Positions 1 through 7,862 of a DNA stretch of 41,544 bases are shown piece after piece (positions within the stretch are counted from its first letter, which is position 1; every line of letters begins with the position of its first letter). The stretch is from JBPBQZ01 sp050955105 (GTDB taxonomy: Bacteria > Pseudomonadota > Gammaproteobacteria > Burkholderiales > Burkholderiaceae): the NCBI GenBank assembly GCA_050955105.1, contig JBPBQZ010000017.1:1-41544 (forward strand). Direction: 5' to 3'. Under the pieces are notes generated by a model, which was given only the letters and a program-made list of their open reading frames with translations, was not told the DNA's origin and made no database searches. A program made the position numbers and the translations under genes.

Positions 1-476
1 GTCCCAAAAAGATAGACGGTGAGCGTGGCAATCACGAAAGAATTGGCGAATGACGGCCCGAGCACGCGCGCCTGCATCCCATAAAAACCGGGCCGCCACA
101 AGCGCGTAAGCGTCGGCAAGTCGGGCACCCCCAGCCAGGTCGCGATCTGAAATCCAGTCAGCAGTGATGCGGCCGTAATCAGCAATACGCCGGGCAGCGT
201 CGCCAAGCGTCCTTGCGTCAACGCGCCCCGCGGCGCAATCTCGATCCAGCCGTGGCTCAGGCGTGGCACGATCCAGGCGAAAGCGCGCAGCGATAGACCG
301 ATGGCGTTCGCGCTGATCAGATAATTGCGCAGCCGGTCGGCGGTGTTGCCAAGCCACAGGACGGTGCCGATGACCGTGCACATGAGTATCAGCAAGAGCA
401 GATAGCGCAACTGCGCGCGCCAGCCGGTGTGGCGCGGAAAGAGTAGCGCGGACAGCGTGGGCTCGGCGCTTTTCAT
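1..476 (-). CDS. Membrane protein, N-terminal part only (runs off the left edge)
   Basis: An open frame reads leftward from an ATG at 476 to the window edge without a stop (158 codons). The protein starts MKSAEPTLSALLFPRHTGWR and then has a strongly hydrophobic stretch (about residues 24-42, containing LLLLILMCTVIGTVLW). Weaker hydrophobic segments follow near 55-72, 92-112 and 143-158. This fits the membrane-spanning N-terminus of an integral membrane protein. A sensor-kinase input domain is one possibility, since a response regulator gene lies divergently 276 bp away, but no catalytic domain is visible in the part present. No strong Shine-Dalgarno sequence precedes the ATG. The family is not recognised. 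Confidence 0.6.
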   Translation of the reverse strand, partial: MKSAEPTLSALLFPRHTGWRAQLRYLLLLILMCTVIGTVLWLGNTADRLRNYLISANAIGLSLRAFAWIVPRLSHGWIEIAPRGALTQGRLATLPGVLLITAASLLTGFQIATWLGVPDLPTLTRLWRPGFYGMQARVLGPSFANSFVIATLTVYLFG

Positions 477-752
477 CGGGGCTTTCTTTTCGAGACAATT
501 GATCGCGGCGGCAGCTGCCGGCCACTCCGAACTGTACGCCGAACGGCCGTGGCGACAAGCCCGCGCGACGAAACGCCGAGGCTCACGACAAAGCGCCTTA
601 TATCGAGACCGGGCGTCGGCAGGCCTGAGCGGCGGCCCGACGTCGGCTAGAATACCCTCCAGCCAGTTCCTATGCGCTCCGGATCGCTGCTCCCGGATTA
701 GCACTGCAGCCGACCGCACTACGATTTCTTTTTGCCTGAGACGAGTCTCTGA
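477..752. other. Divergent intergenic region, 276 bp
   Basis: This separates the leftward membrane protein from the rightward response regulator and must hold both promoters. I see no convincing sigma70 promoter pair, palindrome or small gene in it. A frame reading rightward from 427 crosses it but is a shadow. Confidence 0.4.
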
Positions 753-1172
753 ATGGATCCATCCCGCACCTCGAGCCCCGACGCTGAAGATACCTCCGAC
801 GCCAGTTCCTCGGGCCTGCGCGTATTGGTCGTCGAGGATGTGGCGGACTCGCGCGATGCGCTGTGCGAACTGCTGGGCCTGCTCGGCTATGCGCCGGTCG
901 GCGCCGCCAGCGGCGAAGCGGCGTTCGAGTGTTTGCAAAGCCAGGCCTTCGATGTGTTGCTGACCGATATCACCTTGCCCGGCATCTCGGGCGTCGAGTT
1001 GGCAACGCGAGCCGTGGCGCAATGGCCCGGCTTGCGTATCGTCTTCGCTTCGGGCTATGGCGCGCCCCCCGCACTGCCTTTCGAATCCATCTCGCTGCTC
1101 AAGCCTTACACCACCGAGCACCTCGAGCAGGCGCTCGACGGCCGCGCCCCAGCATCGGCCAGCCGCTACTGA
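753..1172 (+). CDS. Single-domain response regulator (CheY-like receiver)
   Basis: This 139-residue protein is one receiver domain after a polar 20-residue N-terminus. The acidic pair E28/D29 (LVVEDVADSR), the phospho-acceptor D72 (DVLLTDITLPGISG) and the conserved Lys117 (SLLKPYT) are all present. There is no DNA-binding or enzymatic output domain. It probably passes phosphate to, or competes for phosphate from, a partner, or acts by protein contact. No clear ribosome binding site precedes the ATG. Its last seven bases overlap the end of the convergent LysR gene. The cognate kinase is not identifiable here; the truncated membrane protein to the left is only a possibility. Confidence 0.8.
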   Translation: MDPSRTSSPDAEDTSDASSSGLRVLVVEDVADSRDALCELLGLLGYAPVGAASGEAAFECLQSQAFDVLLTDITLPGISGVELATRAVAQWPGLRIVFASGYGAPPALPFESISLLKPYTTEHLEQALDGRAPASASRY

Positions 1173-2122
1173 ATTGCGCGAGCGCTGACGGGTGCCGTGG
1201 CGCGTCGCGCGCAGTGGCGCAGCGCCGTTACCATCGCTCGCAGCGTCGCCGAGGGCAGCGGCTCGGCAGCCAGCACCAGGCCCACCGATTCTTCCGAGCC
1301 GGCCGTGGCCAACGGCAACGCGTGAAGCCACCCATCGGCAATATCAGCCGCCACCGCGCTGCGCGGCACGACCCAGACGAAGTCGCCCTGCCGCACGAGC
1401 GCGCGGCCGACCGATACCGACAGTATCTCGATATTCGCAGCGCGCCCGGCCAAGCCGAACTCGCGCATCAGTCGATCCGCCGACTGCCGGATGATGGTGC
1501 CGCCGCTTGGCATGACCAAGGGATAATCGGCGAGCTCGCTACCTGTCAGCCGTGTCGCCCGGGTCAGCGGATGACCATTGCGCACCACTACGCAAAGCGG
1601 CTCGCCGCGTAAGTATTCGAAAGTCAGTCCGGCCAGTGCCGCGGGTTCGACTACCCGGCCGATCGCCAGGTCGAGCGCCGCGTCGTGCATGCGTTCGAGC
1701 AGATCGGCGTTGGGCGCGGTAACGATTTCCACGGTCACGTCGGGCCAAACTGTCGAAAATTCGCTGATGGCGTCGGCGAACCAACTGCCCGCGGCGGTTG
1801 GCAGCAAGCCCAGGCGCAAGCGCCCCGAACGCTGGCCTTGCTCGTGCGTGACCACGTCGATACCCTCGCGCAGTGCGCCCAGGCAGGCCGTCGCATAGCG
1901 TTGGAACACTTGCGCCGCATGCAGCGGCGCCGCACCGTTGCGGCCACGCTCGAACAACCGCACCCCTAGCAGTTCTTCCAATTCGGCCAGCGTCTTGGAC
2001 GCTGCCGGCTGGCTGATCGCCAGTGAATCGGCCGCTTTCTGCAAGCTGCCTTCACGCATCACGGCCACGAAACACTGCAGATGGCGCAGCTTGACGGCGG
2101 CGGCGTTAAAAAGAGATGGCAT
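1166..2122 (-). CDS. pcaQ: LysR-type transcriptional regulator, PcaQ-like
   Basis: This 318-residue protein has an N-terminal winged helix-turn-helix at about residues 11-70 (KLRHLQCFVAVMREGSLQKA, then ISQPAASKTLAELEELLGVR) and a LysR effector domain from about residue 95. The helix-turn-helix wording, with HLQCF at the start, resembles the PcaQ subgroup that controls protocatechuate degradation. The gene lies divergently 86 bp from pcaH, the classic position for PcaQ, a co-inducer-dependent activator (carboxymuconate in alpha-proteobacteria). The ATG at 2122 has only a weak upstream GGTCAGG. The symbol rests on both sequence style and context. Other LysR groups controlling aromatic degradation are possible. 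Confidence 0.8.
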   Translation of the reverse strand: MPSLFNAAAVKLRHLQCFVAVMREGSLQKAADSLAISQPAASKTLAELEELLGVRLFERGRNGAAPLHAAQVFQRYATACLGALREGIDVVTHEQGQRSGRLRLGLLPTAAGSWFADAISEFSTVWPDVTVEIVTAPNADLLERMHDAALDLAIGRVVEPAALAGLTFEYLRGEPLCVVVRNGHPLTRATRLTGSELADYPLVMPSGGTIIRQSADRLMREFGLAGRAANIEILSVSVGRALVRQGDFVWVVPRSAVAADIADGWLHALPLATAGSEESVGLVLAAEPLPSATLRAMVTALRHCARRATAPVSARAIQ

Positions 2123-2156
2123 AACCTGACCTTATGGCTGGCATCCAGAAATGCCA
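2120..2156. promoter_or_regulatory. Candidate LysR/PcaQ operator in the pcaQ-pcaH intergenic region
   Basis: ATAACC at 2121-2126 is followed after four bases by CTTATG, giving ATAA-N7-TTAT symmetry. As I recall it, the PcaQ box in rhizobia is ATAACC-N4-GGTTAA, so the left half matches and the right half does not. A perfect 6+6+6 palindrome, TGGCAT-ccagaa-ATGCCA, follows at 2139-2156. Either could be the LysR site controlling pcaHG and autoregulation. The palindromes are seen in the sequence; the assignment is inferred. Confidence 0.45.
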
Positions 2157-2208
2157 TTTTGCATTCTCGATGGTTAGACATAGAGTATGGCAATTACCAG
2201 GAGACGTC

Positions 2209-2916
2209 ATGCCTAATACCCCCACCTTGCGCGCCCGCGACTGGGAAACCCAGCCGCGGTATCTCACGCCTGACTACAAATCGACGCTGTTGCGCGCGCC
2301 AAAGCAGCCGTTGAGTCCCTTGCCGGCGCATCTGCGCAATCTGCGGGCGCCGGTTTACGGCGCCGAAGACATCGGTGCCCTCGATCACGATCTGACGCAC
2401 AACGCCGCGAAAAACGGCGAAGCCTTGGGCGAGCGCATCATCGTCACCGGCCGCGTACTCGACGAAGGCGGCAAGCCGGTGCCGCATACGCTGGTCGAGA
2501 TCTGGCAAGCCAACGCTGCTGGCCGTTATGTGCACAAGATCGATCAGCACGATGCGCCGCTGGATCCGAATTTCCTCGGCGCGGGTCGCTGCATTACCGA
2601 CGCCGACGGCCGTTATCGCTTCCTGACGGTGAAGCCAGGCGCCTACCCATGGGGCAATCACCACAATGCCTGGCGCCCGAACCATATCCATTTCTCATTA
2701 TTCGGCGAGTATTTCGCGTCGCGCCTGGTGACGCAGATGTACTTCCCGGGCGACCCGCTGTGCGCGCACGACCCGATTTTCCTGGGCACGCCGGCCGCGG
2801 TGCGCGATCGCCTGGTGTCGCGTTTCTCGCTCGACATCAGCGAGTCGGACTACGCGCTGGGCTATGAATTCGATATCGTGCTGCGCGGCCCCGACGCCAC
2901 GCCGACGGAGACTTGA
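2209..2916 (+). CDS. pcaH: Protocatechuate 3,4-dioxygenase beta subunit
   Basis: This iron(III) intradiol dioxygenase subunit cleaves protocatechuate between the two hydroxyls to 3-carboxy-cis,cis-muconate. The 235-residue protein has the family's usual length. All four iron ligands are visible: Tyr107 (AAGRYVHK), Tyr146 (PGAYPWGN), His159 and His161 (WRPNHIHFS), one residue off the Pseudomonas numbering. Arg156, in the same block, is also kept. The start at 2209 is fixed by AGGAG at 2199-2203; an upstream in-frame start at 2134 would add 25 residues unlike the family. The alpha subunit gene follows after three bases. The enzyme is a cytoplasmic alpha/beta oligomer. Confidence 0.97.
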   Translation: MPNTPTLRARDWETQPRYLTPDYKSTLLRAPKQPLSPLPAHLRNLRAPVYGAEDIGALDHDLTHNAAKNGEALGERIIVTGRVLDEGGKPVPHTLVEIWQANAAGRYVHKIDQHDAPLDPNFLGAGRCITDADGRYRFLTVKPGAYPWGNHHNAWRPNHIHFSLFGEYFASRLVTQMYFPGDPLCAHDPIFLGTPAAVRDRLVSRFSLDISESDYALGYEFDIVLRGPDATPTET

Positions 2917-2919
2917 TCC

Positions 2920-3504
2920 ATGACACTCAAACAAACCCCCTCGCAAACCGTCGGACCGTTTTTCGCCTATGGGCTGACGCCGACGCAATACAGCTATGAG
3001 CTGCGCAGCATCTTTTCGCCGACGATTGCGCAGCCGCAGGTACCCGGTGAGCACATCCTGGTTACGGGACGCGTGCTCGACGGCAACGACGCGCCCATCT
3101 TCGACGCCTTGCTGGAAGTGTTGCAGCCCGACGCGCAGGGACAATACGTCACCCACCGCAAGCAGGCTATCGATAGCGGCTTCGCCGGTTTCGGTCGCGT
3201 AGGCACCGGCACCGATGCCCAGCATCGCTACACCATCGAGACCATCAAGCCGGGCGTGGCGAATGCCGGCGATGCACCGCATCTGGACGTGATCGTCAGC
3301 ATGCGCGGACTGTTGTTGCATGCCTTCACGCGCATCTATTTTGAAGATGAAGCGGCCAACGCGAATGACCCGGTGTTGAACGCGGTGCCGGCAGCACGGC
3401 GGCCCACGATGATCGCTACGCGCGAGCCGATCGAAGGACGCAAGGTCTATCGCTTCGACATCAGGATGCAGGGACCGCAGGAAACAGTTTTCTTCGATCT
3501 GTAG
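2920..3504 (+). CDS. pcaG: Protocatechuate 3,4-dioxygenase alpha subunit
   Basis: This 194-residue protein is the non-iron-binding partner of PcaH and forms part of the substrate pocket. It opens with the typical KQTPSQTVGPFFAYGLTPTQ and keeps the intradiol beta-sandwich (GRVLDGNDAPIFDALLEVLQ), but lacks the Tyr/His iron ligands, as alpha subunits do. It begins three bases after the pcaH stop, with GGAGAC inside the pcaH end as ribosome binding site, so the two are translated together. No pcaB, pcaC, pcaD or pcaIJ genes follow. The carboxymuconate formed must be processed by enzymes encoded elsewhere. Confidence 0.96.
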   Translation: MTLKQTPSQTVGPFFAYGLTPTQYSYELRSIFSPTIAQPQVPGEHILVTGRVLDGNDAPIFDALLEVLQPDAQGQYVTHRKQAIDSGFAGFGRVGTGTDAQHRYTIETIKPGVANAGDAPHLDVIVSMRGLLLHAFTRIYFEDEAANANDPVLNAVPAARRPTMIATREPIEGRKVYRFDIRMQGPQETVFFDL

Positions 3505-3544
3505 CCCGCGGCGCCACGCAGTTCTCGAGCCGGGTTCATCGGGG

Positions 3545-3587
3545 TTGACGGCCTCGAGGAACTTGGCTATTTTCATTGGTCAAACCA
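3545..3587 (+). promoter_or_regulatory. Promoter and small palindrome ahead of the MaoC gene
   Basis: TTGACG at 3545-3550 and TATTTT at 3568-3573 are separated by 17 bases and resemble a sigma70 promoter. Just downstream lies TGGTCAAACCA (3577-3587), an inverted repeat with arms TGGT and ACCA. It suggests that the MaoC gene at 3610 has its own control despite following pcaHG. The palindrome resembles, but does not equal, the TGGTA-S-TACCA element found near 29.2 and 39.2 kb. Confidence 0.45.
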
Positions 3588-3609
3588 TTTGATACCAACG
3601 GAGATACGA

Positions 3610-4467
3610 ATGCTCGATGCTGATCGCTTGCTGCGCTATAAACTGGCCCCCGTTGAACAGCATGTCACGCCGCGTGACGTGATGCTGTATGCGCTGGGAA
3701 TCGGCATTGGCGACGATCCGCTCGACCCGGGCCAACTGCGCTTCGTCTACGAAGAAAATCTGCAGATGGCACCCACCATGGCGATTACGCTGTGCTATCC
3801 CGATATGTTGATCCCGCTGGTCGACGCCGGCGTCGAGATCACCAGGCTGCTGCATGCGAAGCAATCGCTCTCCATCGTCAAGCCATTGCCGGTCGATGCG
3901 GTATTCGTCGGTCACACCGAGTTCCTCGACGTCATCGACTTCGGTGCGGGCAAGGATGCGCGCATCATCTATCGCAATCGCATTTATGAGAAATCCAGCG
4001 GCGACCTGGTGGCTGAACTGAACGGCGAGAGCGTGTCGCTGGGCGGCGGTGGCTTCGGCGGCAGCAAGGGCGTCAAGCCCGTGAAAATCGAGATGCCCAA
4101 CAGCGAGCCGACGGTGGTTTCGGAATATACGACGCTGCGGCAACAGGCTCTGCTCTATCGGCTCTCGGGCGACTACAACCCCTTCCACGTCGACAGCGCA
4201 CTGGCGAGCGCTGGTGGTTTCAAGCAGCCGATTCTGCATGGCCGCTGCACCTTCGGCATCGTCGCTCATGCCATCTTGCGCAACAGCTGCGGCTATCAGG
4301 GCGCGCGCCTGCGCAGCATGCAGGCGCGCATGGCCGCGTCGGTGTATCCGGGCGAAACCATTCGTACGGAAATCTGGAACGAGGGCACGCAAGTGCGCTT
4401 CCGCGCGAGCATTCCGGCGCGTAACACGGTGGTCATCGACCAAGGGCTGGCGGTAATCGGTGATTGA
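3610..4467 (+). CDS. Double-hotdog MaoC-type (R)-enoyl-CoA hydratase
   Basis: This 285-residue cytoplasmic protein has two hotdog folds. The second carries the hydratase-2 signature at about residues 183-211 (YRLSGDYNPFHVDS, then GGFKQPILHG), with catalytic Asp188 and His193. The family hydrates trans-2-enoyl-CoA to (R)-3-hydroxyacyl-CoA, like the hydratase-2 part of peroxisomal MFE-2. The start at 3610 is chosen because GGAGA lies at 3600-3604; an in-frame TTG at 3589 is a poorer choice. The gene follows pcaHG after 105 bp with its own promoter-like sequence. A closely similar paralogue lies at 7863-8762. The substrate is unknown. Confidence 0.88.
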   Translation: MLDADRLLRYKLAPVEQHVTPRDVMLYALGIGIGDDPLDPGQLRFVYEENLQMAPTMAITLCYPDMLIPLVDAGVEITRLLHAKQSLSIVKPLPVDAVFVGHTEFLDVIDFGAGKDARIIYRNRIYEKSSGDLVAELNGESVSLGGGGFGGSKGVKPVKIEMPNSEPTVVSEYTTLRQQALLYRLSGDYNPFHVDSALASAGGFKQPILHGRCTFGIVAHAILRNSCGYQGARLRSMQARMAASVYPGETIRTEIWNEGTQVRFRASIPARNTVVIDQGLAVIGD

Positions 4468-4477
4468 GGCGAGCGCC

Positions 4478-4517
4478 TGAAGGGCATGCCTGAGACAGAC
4501 TGCAGGCATGCCCTTCA
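4478..4517. terminator. Strong hairpin between convergent genes, probable bidirectional terminator
   Basis: A 15-bp perfect stem, TGAAGGGCATGCCTG at 4478-4492 pairing with its complement at 4503-4517, encloses a 10-base loop. It lies 10 bp past the MaoC stop and 70 bp before the convergent crotonase stop. It lacks a long U-tract, so it may work by stalling or by protecting the RNA end rather than as a textbook intrinsic terminator. Confidence 0.6.
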
Positions 4518-4555
4518 AACAAGCGCTACAGGCGCGCGCGTACTCGAGGCGGCTC

Positions 4556-4576
4556 GCAGGCGCTCGAGGCGCCTGC
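4556..4576. terminator. Second GC-rich hairpin near the end of the leftward crotonase gene
   Basis: GCAGGCGC-TCGAG-GCGCCTGC is a perfect 8-bp stem with a five-base loop, starting ten bases past the stop codon of the leftward crotonase gene. A terminator role for that gene is likely, although no U-run follows. Confidence 0.45.
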
Positions 4577-4586
4577 TCGCGCTCCG

Positions 4587-5360
4587 CTAGCGGCCCTTGA
4601 ACACCGGCTGACGCTTTTCCAGCAAGGCCTGAATACCTTCGTGCTTGTCTTCGCTGGCGCACAGCAATTGCAGGGATTTGCGTTCGATCATCAAGGCAGC
4701 TTCCAGCGAGCAGTCGGCGCCGCCATTCACGGCTTCGCGAATCTGCCGTACCGCCAGCGGCGGCATGGCGGCGATGCGGGCCGCCAGCTTGGCTGCTTCG
4801 GCCTCGACCTGCTCGTCGGGCACCACCATGGCGACGAGATTGCGCGCGTAGGCTTCAGCGGCCGTCAGCGCATCGCCGGTGAGCGTAAGCATGAGCGTCT
4901 GCTGGCGGCCGATGATGCGCGTCAGCCGCTGTGTGCCGCCTGCCCCTGGCATCAAGCCCACTTTCACCTCCGGCAAGCCAAAGCGGGCGCGCTCGCCTGC
5001 GACGATCATGTCGGCATGCAAGGCCAACTCGAAGCCGCCGCCCAGCGCCAGGCCGCGTACGCCGGCGATCACCGGGGTGTTCAAACGGCCAATCGCCGCC
5101 CACAAGCGATCAGTGGCGCGCAGCATCATGTCGATGGCACCGGCGTTGAGAATTTCCGCAAGATCGGCGCCCGCCGCGAAAACCTTCTCGCTGCCGACCA
5201 GCACAATGGCGCGCACGCTGGCGTCGGCGTCGAGCTCTTCGAGCACTCTTACCAGCTCGACGCGTAGCCCAACGCTCAAGGCATTGCGCTTTTCGGGACG
5301 ATGAATGCGTACCATTGCAACCGCCGGCGAGGGCCGCGGTTCGATAACTATCTCTGCCAT
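4587..5360 (-). CDS. Enoyl-CoA hydratase/isomerase family protein (crotonase fold)
   Basis: This 257-residue protein has the crotonase oxyanion-hole segments FAAGADLAE and ALGGGFELAL. The first catalytic glutamate is present (FGLPEVKVGL), and PGAGGTQRL follows. At the usual second glutamate position (the block TLMLTLTG) a Met is found, which is common in hydratase/isomerase relatives with other activities. It probably acts on a CoA thioester in a beta-oxidation-like step. The start at 5360 is preferred over one 14 codons upstream because homology begins there; the nearest ribosome-binding-like sequence is AAAGG. It is divergent from the IclR gene, with 191 bp between. Confidence 0.85.
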   Translation of the reverse strand: MAEIVIEPRPSPAVAMVRIHRPEKRNALSVGLRVELVRVLEELDADASVRAIVLVGSEKVFAAGADLAEILNAGAIDMMLRATDRLWAAIGRLNTPVIAGVRGLALGGGFELALHADMIVAGERARFGLPEVKVGLMPGAGGTQRLTRIIGRQQTLMLTLTGDALTAAEAYARNLVAMVVPDEQVEAEAAKLAARIAAMPPLAVRQIREAVNGGADCSLEAALMIERKSLQLLCASEDKHEGIQALLEKRQPVFKGR

Positions 5361-5407
5361 AATGGTTATACCTTTAGTCGAGGGTCGCGCCATTCTAATC
5401 ATTGCGC

Positions 5408-5424
5408 GCGATTTTTTTAATCGG
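5408..5424. promoter_or_regulatory. Variant palindromic operator between the crotonase and iclR genes
   Basis: A 17-bp near-palindrome is centred on CGATT-N5-AATCG. Aligned with the palindrome of the shared catabolic operator (GCGAAT-N5-ATTCGC) it matches at 12 of 17 positions. It lies in the 191-bp divergent region and could serve autoregulation of the IclR protein. It is the weakest member of the set. Confidence 0.35.
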
Positions 5425-5551
5425 GGAATGCGCGCCCCATGCCGCAGCCGTGCATTGCGTGCGCGCGCCGCACAGTGGCTGCCGTGGAAAGCACCGGAGC
5501 ACTGCGCTATGATCTGTTCCGCTCAATCCATCCCACATAAACGCACAAAGC

Positions 5552-6376
5552 ATGGCCACTCGCCCTCTTCGCTCTCCCACCATTGAAGACGCTCCCGTCC
5601 ACGCGGCGCGCGACGACCGTCAATTTGTCGTGGCCCTGGCACGCGGCCTGGCCATCTTGCGCTGCTTCGATGCCTCGCGGCAGGAACTGGGAACCACCGA
5701 GATCGCGCAGCTTACGAGCCTGCCTCAGCCTACCGTCTGGCGGCTTTGCTACACGCTGCAAGAGCTGGGCTATCTGGTGCCCAGCCGCAGCGGCGACAAG
5801 CTGCGCATCGGCATGGGCGTACTGGGTCTCGGCCATTTCGCACTGACCTCGTCGGACATCGGTGACATCGCTTTCGACGACATGCGGCAGATCGCCAAGC
5901 ACTCGCGCGCCGCGATCTCGATCAGCATCCTCGAACAGACCGAGTTGCTGATCATCAAGCGCGTGGTCGGCGACGGCCCGCTGCTGCTGCACATGGAAGT
6001 CGGTTCGCGCCTGCCGATGGGCACCACGGCCGGCGGCTGGGCCTATATGGCGGGCCTCTCCGAGGAAGCGCGGCGTGAAACCTTCGCGCGGCTAAAGCCC
6101 CTGTATGGCCGCGGCTGGACCGCCCTGAGCGCCAAGATCAACAAGGCCATCGAAGGCTATCGGACGACCGGTTTCGTACTGAACATCGGCGGCTTTCACG
6201 ACGATGTGAATTCAGTCGGCGCGCCGGTGCTCGATACTGCCGGCACGCCGATCTATTCGATCAACTGCGGCGGTCTGGCGCGCGGGCTCAGCGAGAAATT
6301 CCTCAGCGAGGAAATCGGCCCACGCGTGGTGCGCCTTGCCACCAAGATGCGCGCCGTGCTGGCGGCCAAGGGCTGA
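5552..6376 (+). CDS. IclR-family transcriptional regulator
   Basis: This 274-residue protein has an N-terminal winged helix-turn-helix at about residues 25-85 (VVALARGLAILRCFDASRQE, then LTSLPQPTVWRLCYTLQELG). The IclR effector domain follows (SRLPMGTTAGGWAYMAGLS, then the C-terminal VNSVGAPVLD). IclR proteins bind an aromatic or organic acid in the C-terminal domain and act as repressors or activators of catabolic genes. It is the only IclR gene in the window. It is divergent from one crotonase gene and ends nine bases from the convergent MmgE/PrpD gene. I infer that it may bind the three-part operators found upstream of the neighbouring catabolic units. No clear ribosome binding site is seen at 5552. 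Confidence 0.9.
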   Translation: MATRPLRSPTIEDAPVHAARDDRQFVVALARGLAILRCFDASRQELGTTEIAQLTSLPQPTVWRLCYTLQELGYLVPSRSGDKLRIGMGVLGLGHFALTSSDIGDIAFDDMRQIAKHSRAAISISILEQTELLIIKRVVGDGPLLLHMEVGSRLPMGTTAGGWAYMAGLSEEARRETFARLKPLYGRGWTALSAKINKAIEGYRTTGFVLNIGGFHDDVNSVGAPVLDTAGTPIYSINCGGLARGLSEKFLSEEIGPRVVRLATKMRAVLAAKG

Positions 6377-6385
6377 GCCAGCCCT

Positions 6386-7840
6386 TCAGGCCCCCGCCCG
6401 GTGGGCCTGGGCGAGCTGTCGAATGTCCTTCACGCTCTCGAGATGATTCAACATCTCATAAATCGACGGCCCGTCGGCCACTTGCCCGGCGGCACAGCAA
6501 TCGAGGAACTTGCCACGCGGATCGACATGCGGCGCCACGTCGATGAACGGCCCGCTATCGATCTCGCTACCGTCTTGCAGCGTCATGACGATGCGGTCCG
6601 CCAGCGGCGCCTGGGCCGCCGGCACACTCGATGCAGTATCTGATACTCCCTGATACGCGGCGGCCGGTGCGGCAGGCGCCTGCACGGCAATGCGACGCAT
6701 TAGCGCCTGGATATCGGCTCGGTTGATGAATCCCACATCGAGTTCGTTCAGGCCGACGCGACCTGTCAGCAGCGTCGACGCCACCGCGAATTCAGCGCTG
6801 AACTTGGCTTCGGCGCCTGTCACTGGCTGATGATGTCGAAGGATCTTCGCGAAAGTGGGACGCAAGGTCAAAACAATGCGCGCGATGGCCGCACTGTCGA
6901 TCGCCTGCGCCTGCCGCATCGCGAGCACCCGGTCGATGGTGGCATGCGAGGCATAGCAGACCGGATATTTCTTGAACGAGAGCGGTAGCCGCAGTGCGTA
7001 CCAGCCGTCGCCCAACAAGCTTGGCGAGGTCGCGTCGAAATTTCCTTTGGGAGAGAGGGCTTGCAGCAGTCCGCCGGGCGCCTCCAGCGCCACCGGCGAC
7101 GCATGCAGACCCAGGCGTGCCCAGGCCACTGCGTTCACCGCTGCCGCGGCCGCTTGGCCGGCATGCACCGGCTTCACCATCGTCCCAAAATTGGCGATCA
7201 CGCCGCCACTCAGGCTGGCGGCAATGCCGAGTGCGTCGCGGCATGCGCTGGCATCGAGTTTCAACAGATAGGACAGCGATGCCGCCGCGGCCACCGGCCC
7301 CATCACCGAGGTAGGATGCCAGCCCTTGTTGTGATACGAGTTCTTTTCGCGACGCGCGAACTCGCCCCACACTTCGTAGCCGACCAGATAGGCGCACAGC
7401 ACCTCGTGCCCACTCGCGCCGATACGCTCGGCTTCCGCGAGGATGGCCGGCACCAGTACTGTGCTGGGATGCGCGCCGTGCGCGACATCGTCATAGTCGA
7501 GCACGTGGCCGATCGACGCGTTGACGAAAGCGGCTGCCGCGGCGCCCACCCGTTGTTGCGAATCGAGCAGCAGCGAGCTCACCGGTTGCTGCACCACGTC
7601 TTGCGAAATCGCTTGCCGCAGCACTGCCACCAAGGGATCTTGCCGCGCTGCCAGCATGGTGCCGAGCAGGTCGATGAAGCCCGCGCGCGCCATCGACAGC
7701 GCCGCCGCGGGCACCGTGCTCGCATCGAAACCCGTAATGAAACGCACGATACTGGACGTCAGTCCCGCCTCGTCATGATGCGCGGCGCCGGCATTGGCCG
7801 ACGCACTGCCAGAAAGGCCCTGTGCAGCGCTGCTATGCAT
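6386..7840 (-). CDS. MmgE/PrpD family protein
   Basis: This 484-residue protein belongs to the MmgE/PrpD fold (2-methylcitrate dehydratase, cis-aconitate decarboxylase, iminodisuccinate epimerase). Family blocks are visible: VLDYDDVAHGAHPSTVLVPA, the segment KGWHPTSVMGPVAAA, and KKYPVCYASHATIDRVLAMR. The start at 7840 is set by AGGAGA six bases upstream; the frame is open further upstream only through the neighbouring gene. It is the last gene of the livKHMGF-maoC operon and follows maoC after 22 bases. A dehydratase, decarboxylase or epimerase acting on a carboxylic acid is expected, but the family is too diverse to name the reaction. Confidence 0.85.
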   Translation of the reverse strand: MHSSAAQGLSGSASANAGAAHHDEAGLTSSIVRFITGFDASTVPAAALSMARAGFIDLLGTMLAARQDPLVAVLRQAISQDVVQQPVSSLLLDSQQRVGAAAAAFVNASIGHVLDYDDVAHGAHPSTVLVPAILAEAERIGASGHEVLCAYLVGYEVWGEFARREKNSYHNKGWHPTSVMGPVAAAASLSYLLKLDASACRDALGIAASLSGGVIANFGTMVKPVHAGQAAAAAVNAVAWARLGLHASPVALEAPGGLLQALSPKGNFDATSPSLLGDGWYALRLPLSFKKYPVCYASHATIDRVLAMRQAQAIDSAAIARIVLTLRPTFAKILRHHQPVTGAEAKFSAEFAVASTLLTGRVGLNELDVGFINRADIQALMRRIAVQAPAAPAAAYQGVSDTASSVPAAQAPLADRIVMTLQDGSEIDSGPFIDVAPHVDPRGKFLDCCAAGQVADGPSIYEMLNHLESVKDIRQLAQAHRAGA

Positions 7841-7862
7841 CTTGTTCTCCTGCAAAACCGTA

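Noticed and set aside
427..963. 178-codon plus-strand frame covering the region before the response regulator
   Set aside because: The translation is Arg/Ser/Ala-rich without domain features and overlaps the receiver domain and the oppositely encoded membrane protein.
3580..4662. 360-codon minus-strand frame opposite the first MaoC gene
   Set aside because: It is antisense to a gene with an intact hydratase-2 motif and crosses the convergent hairpin region.
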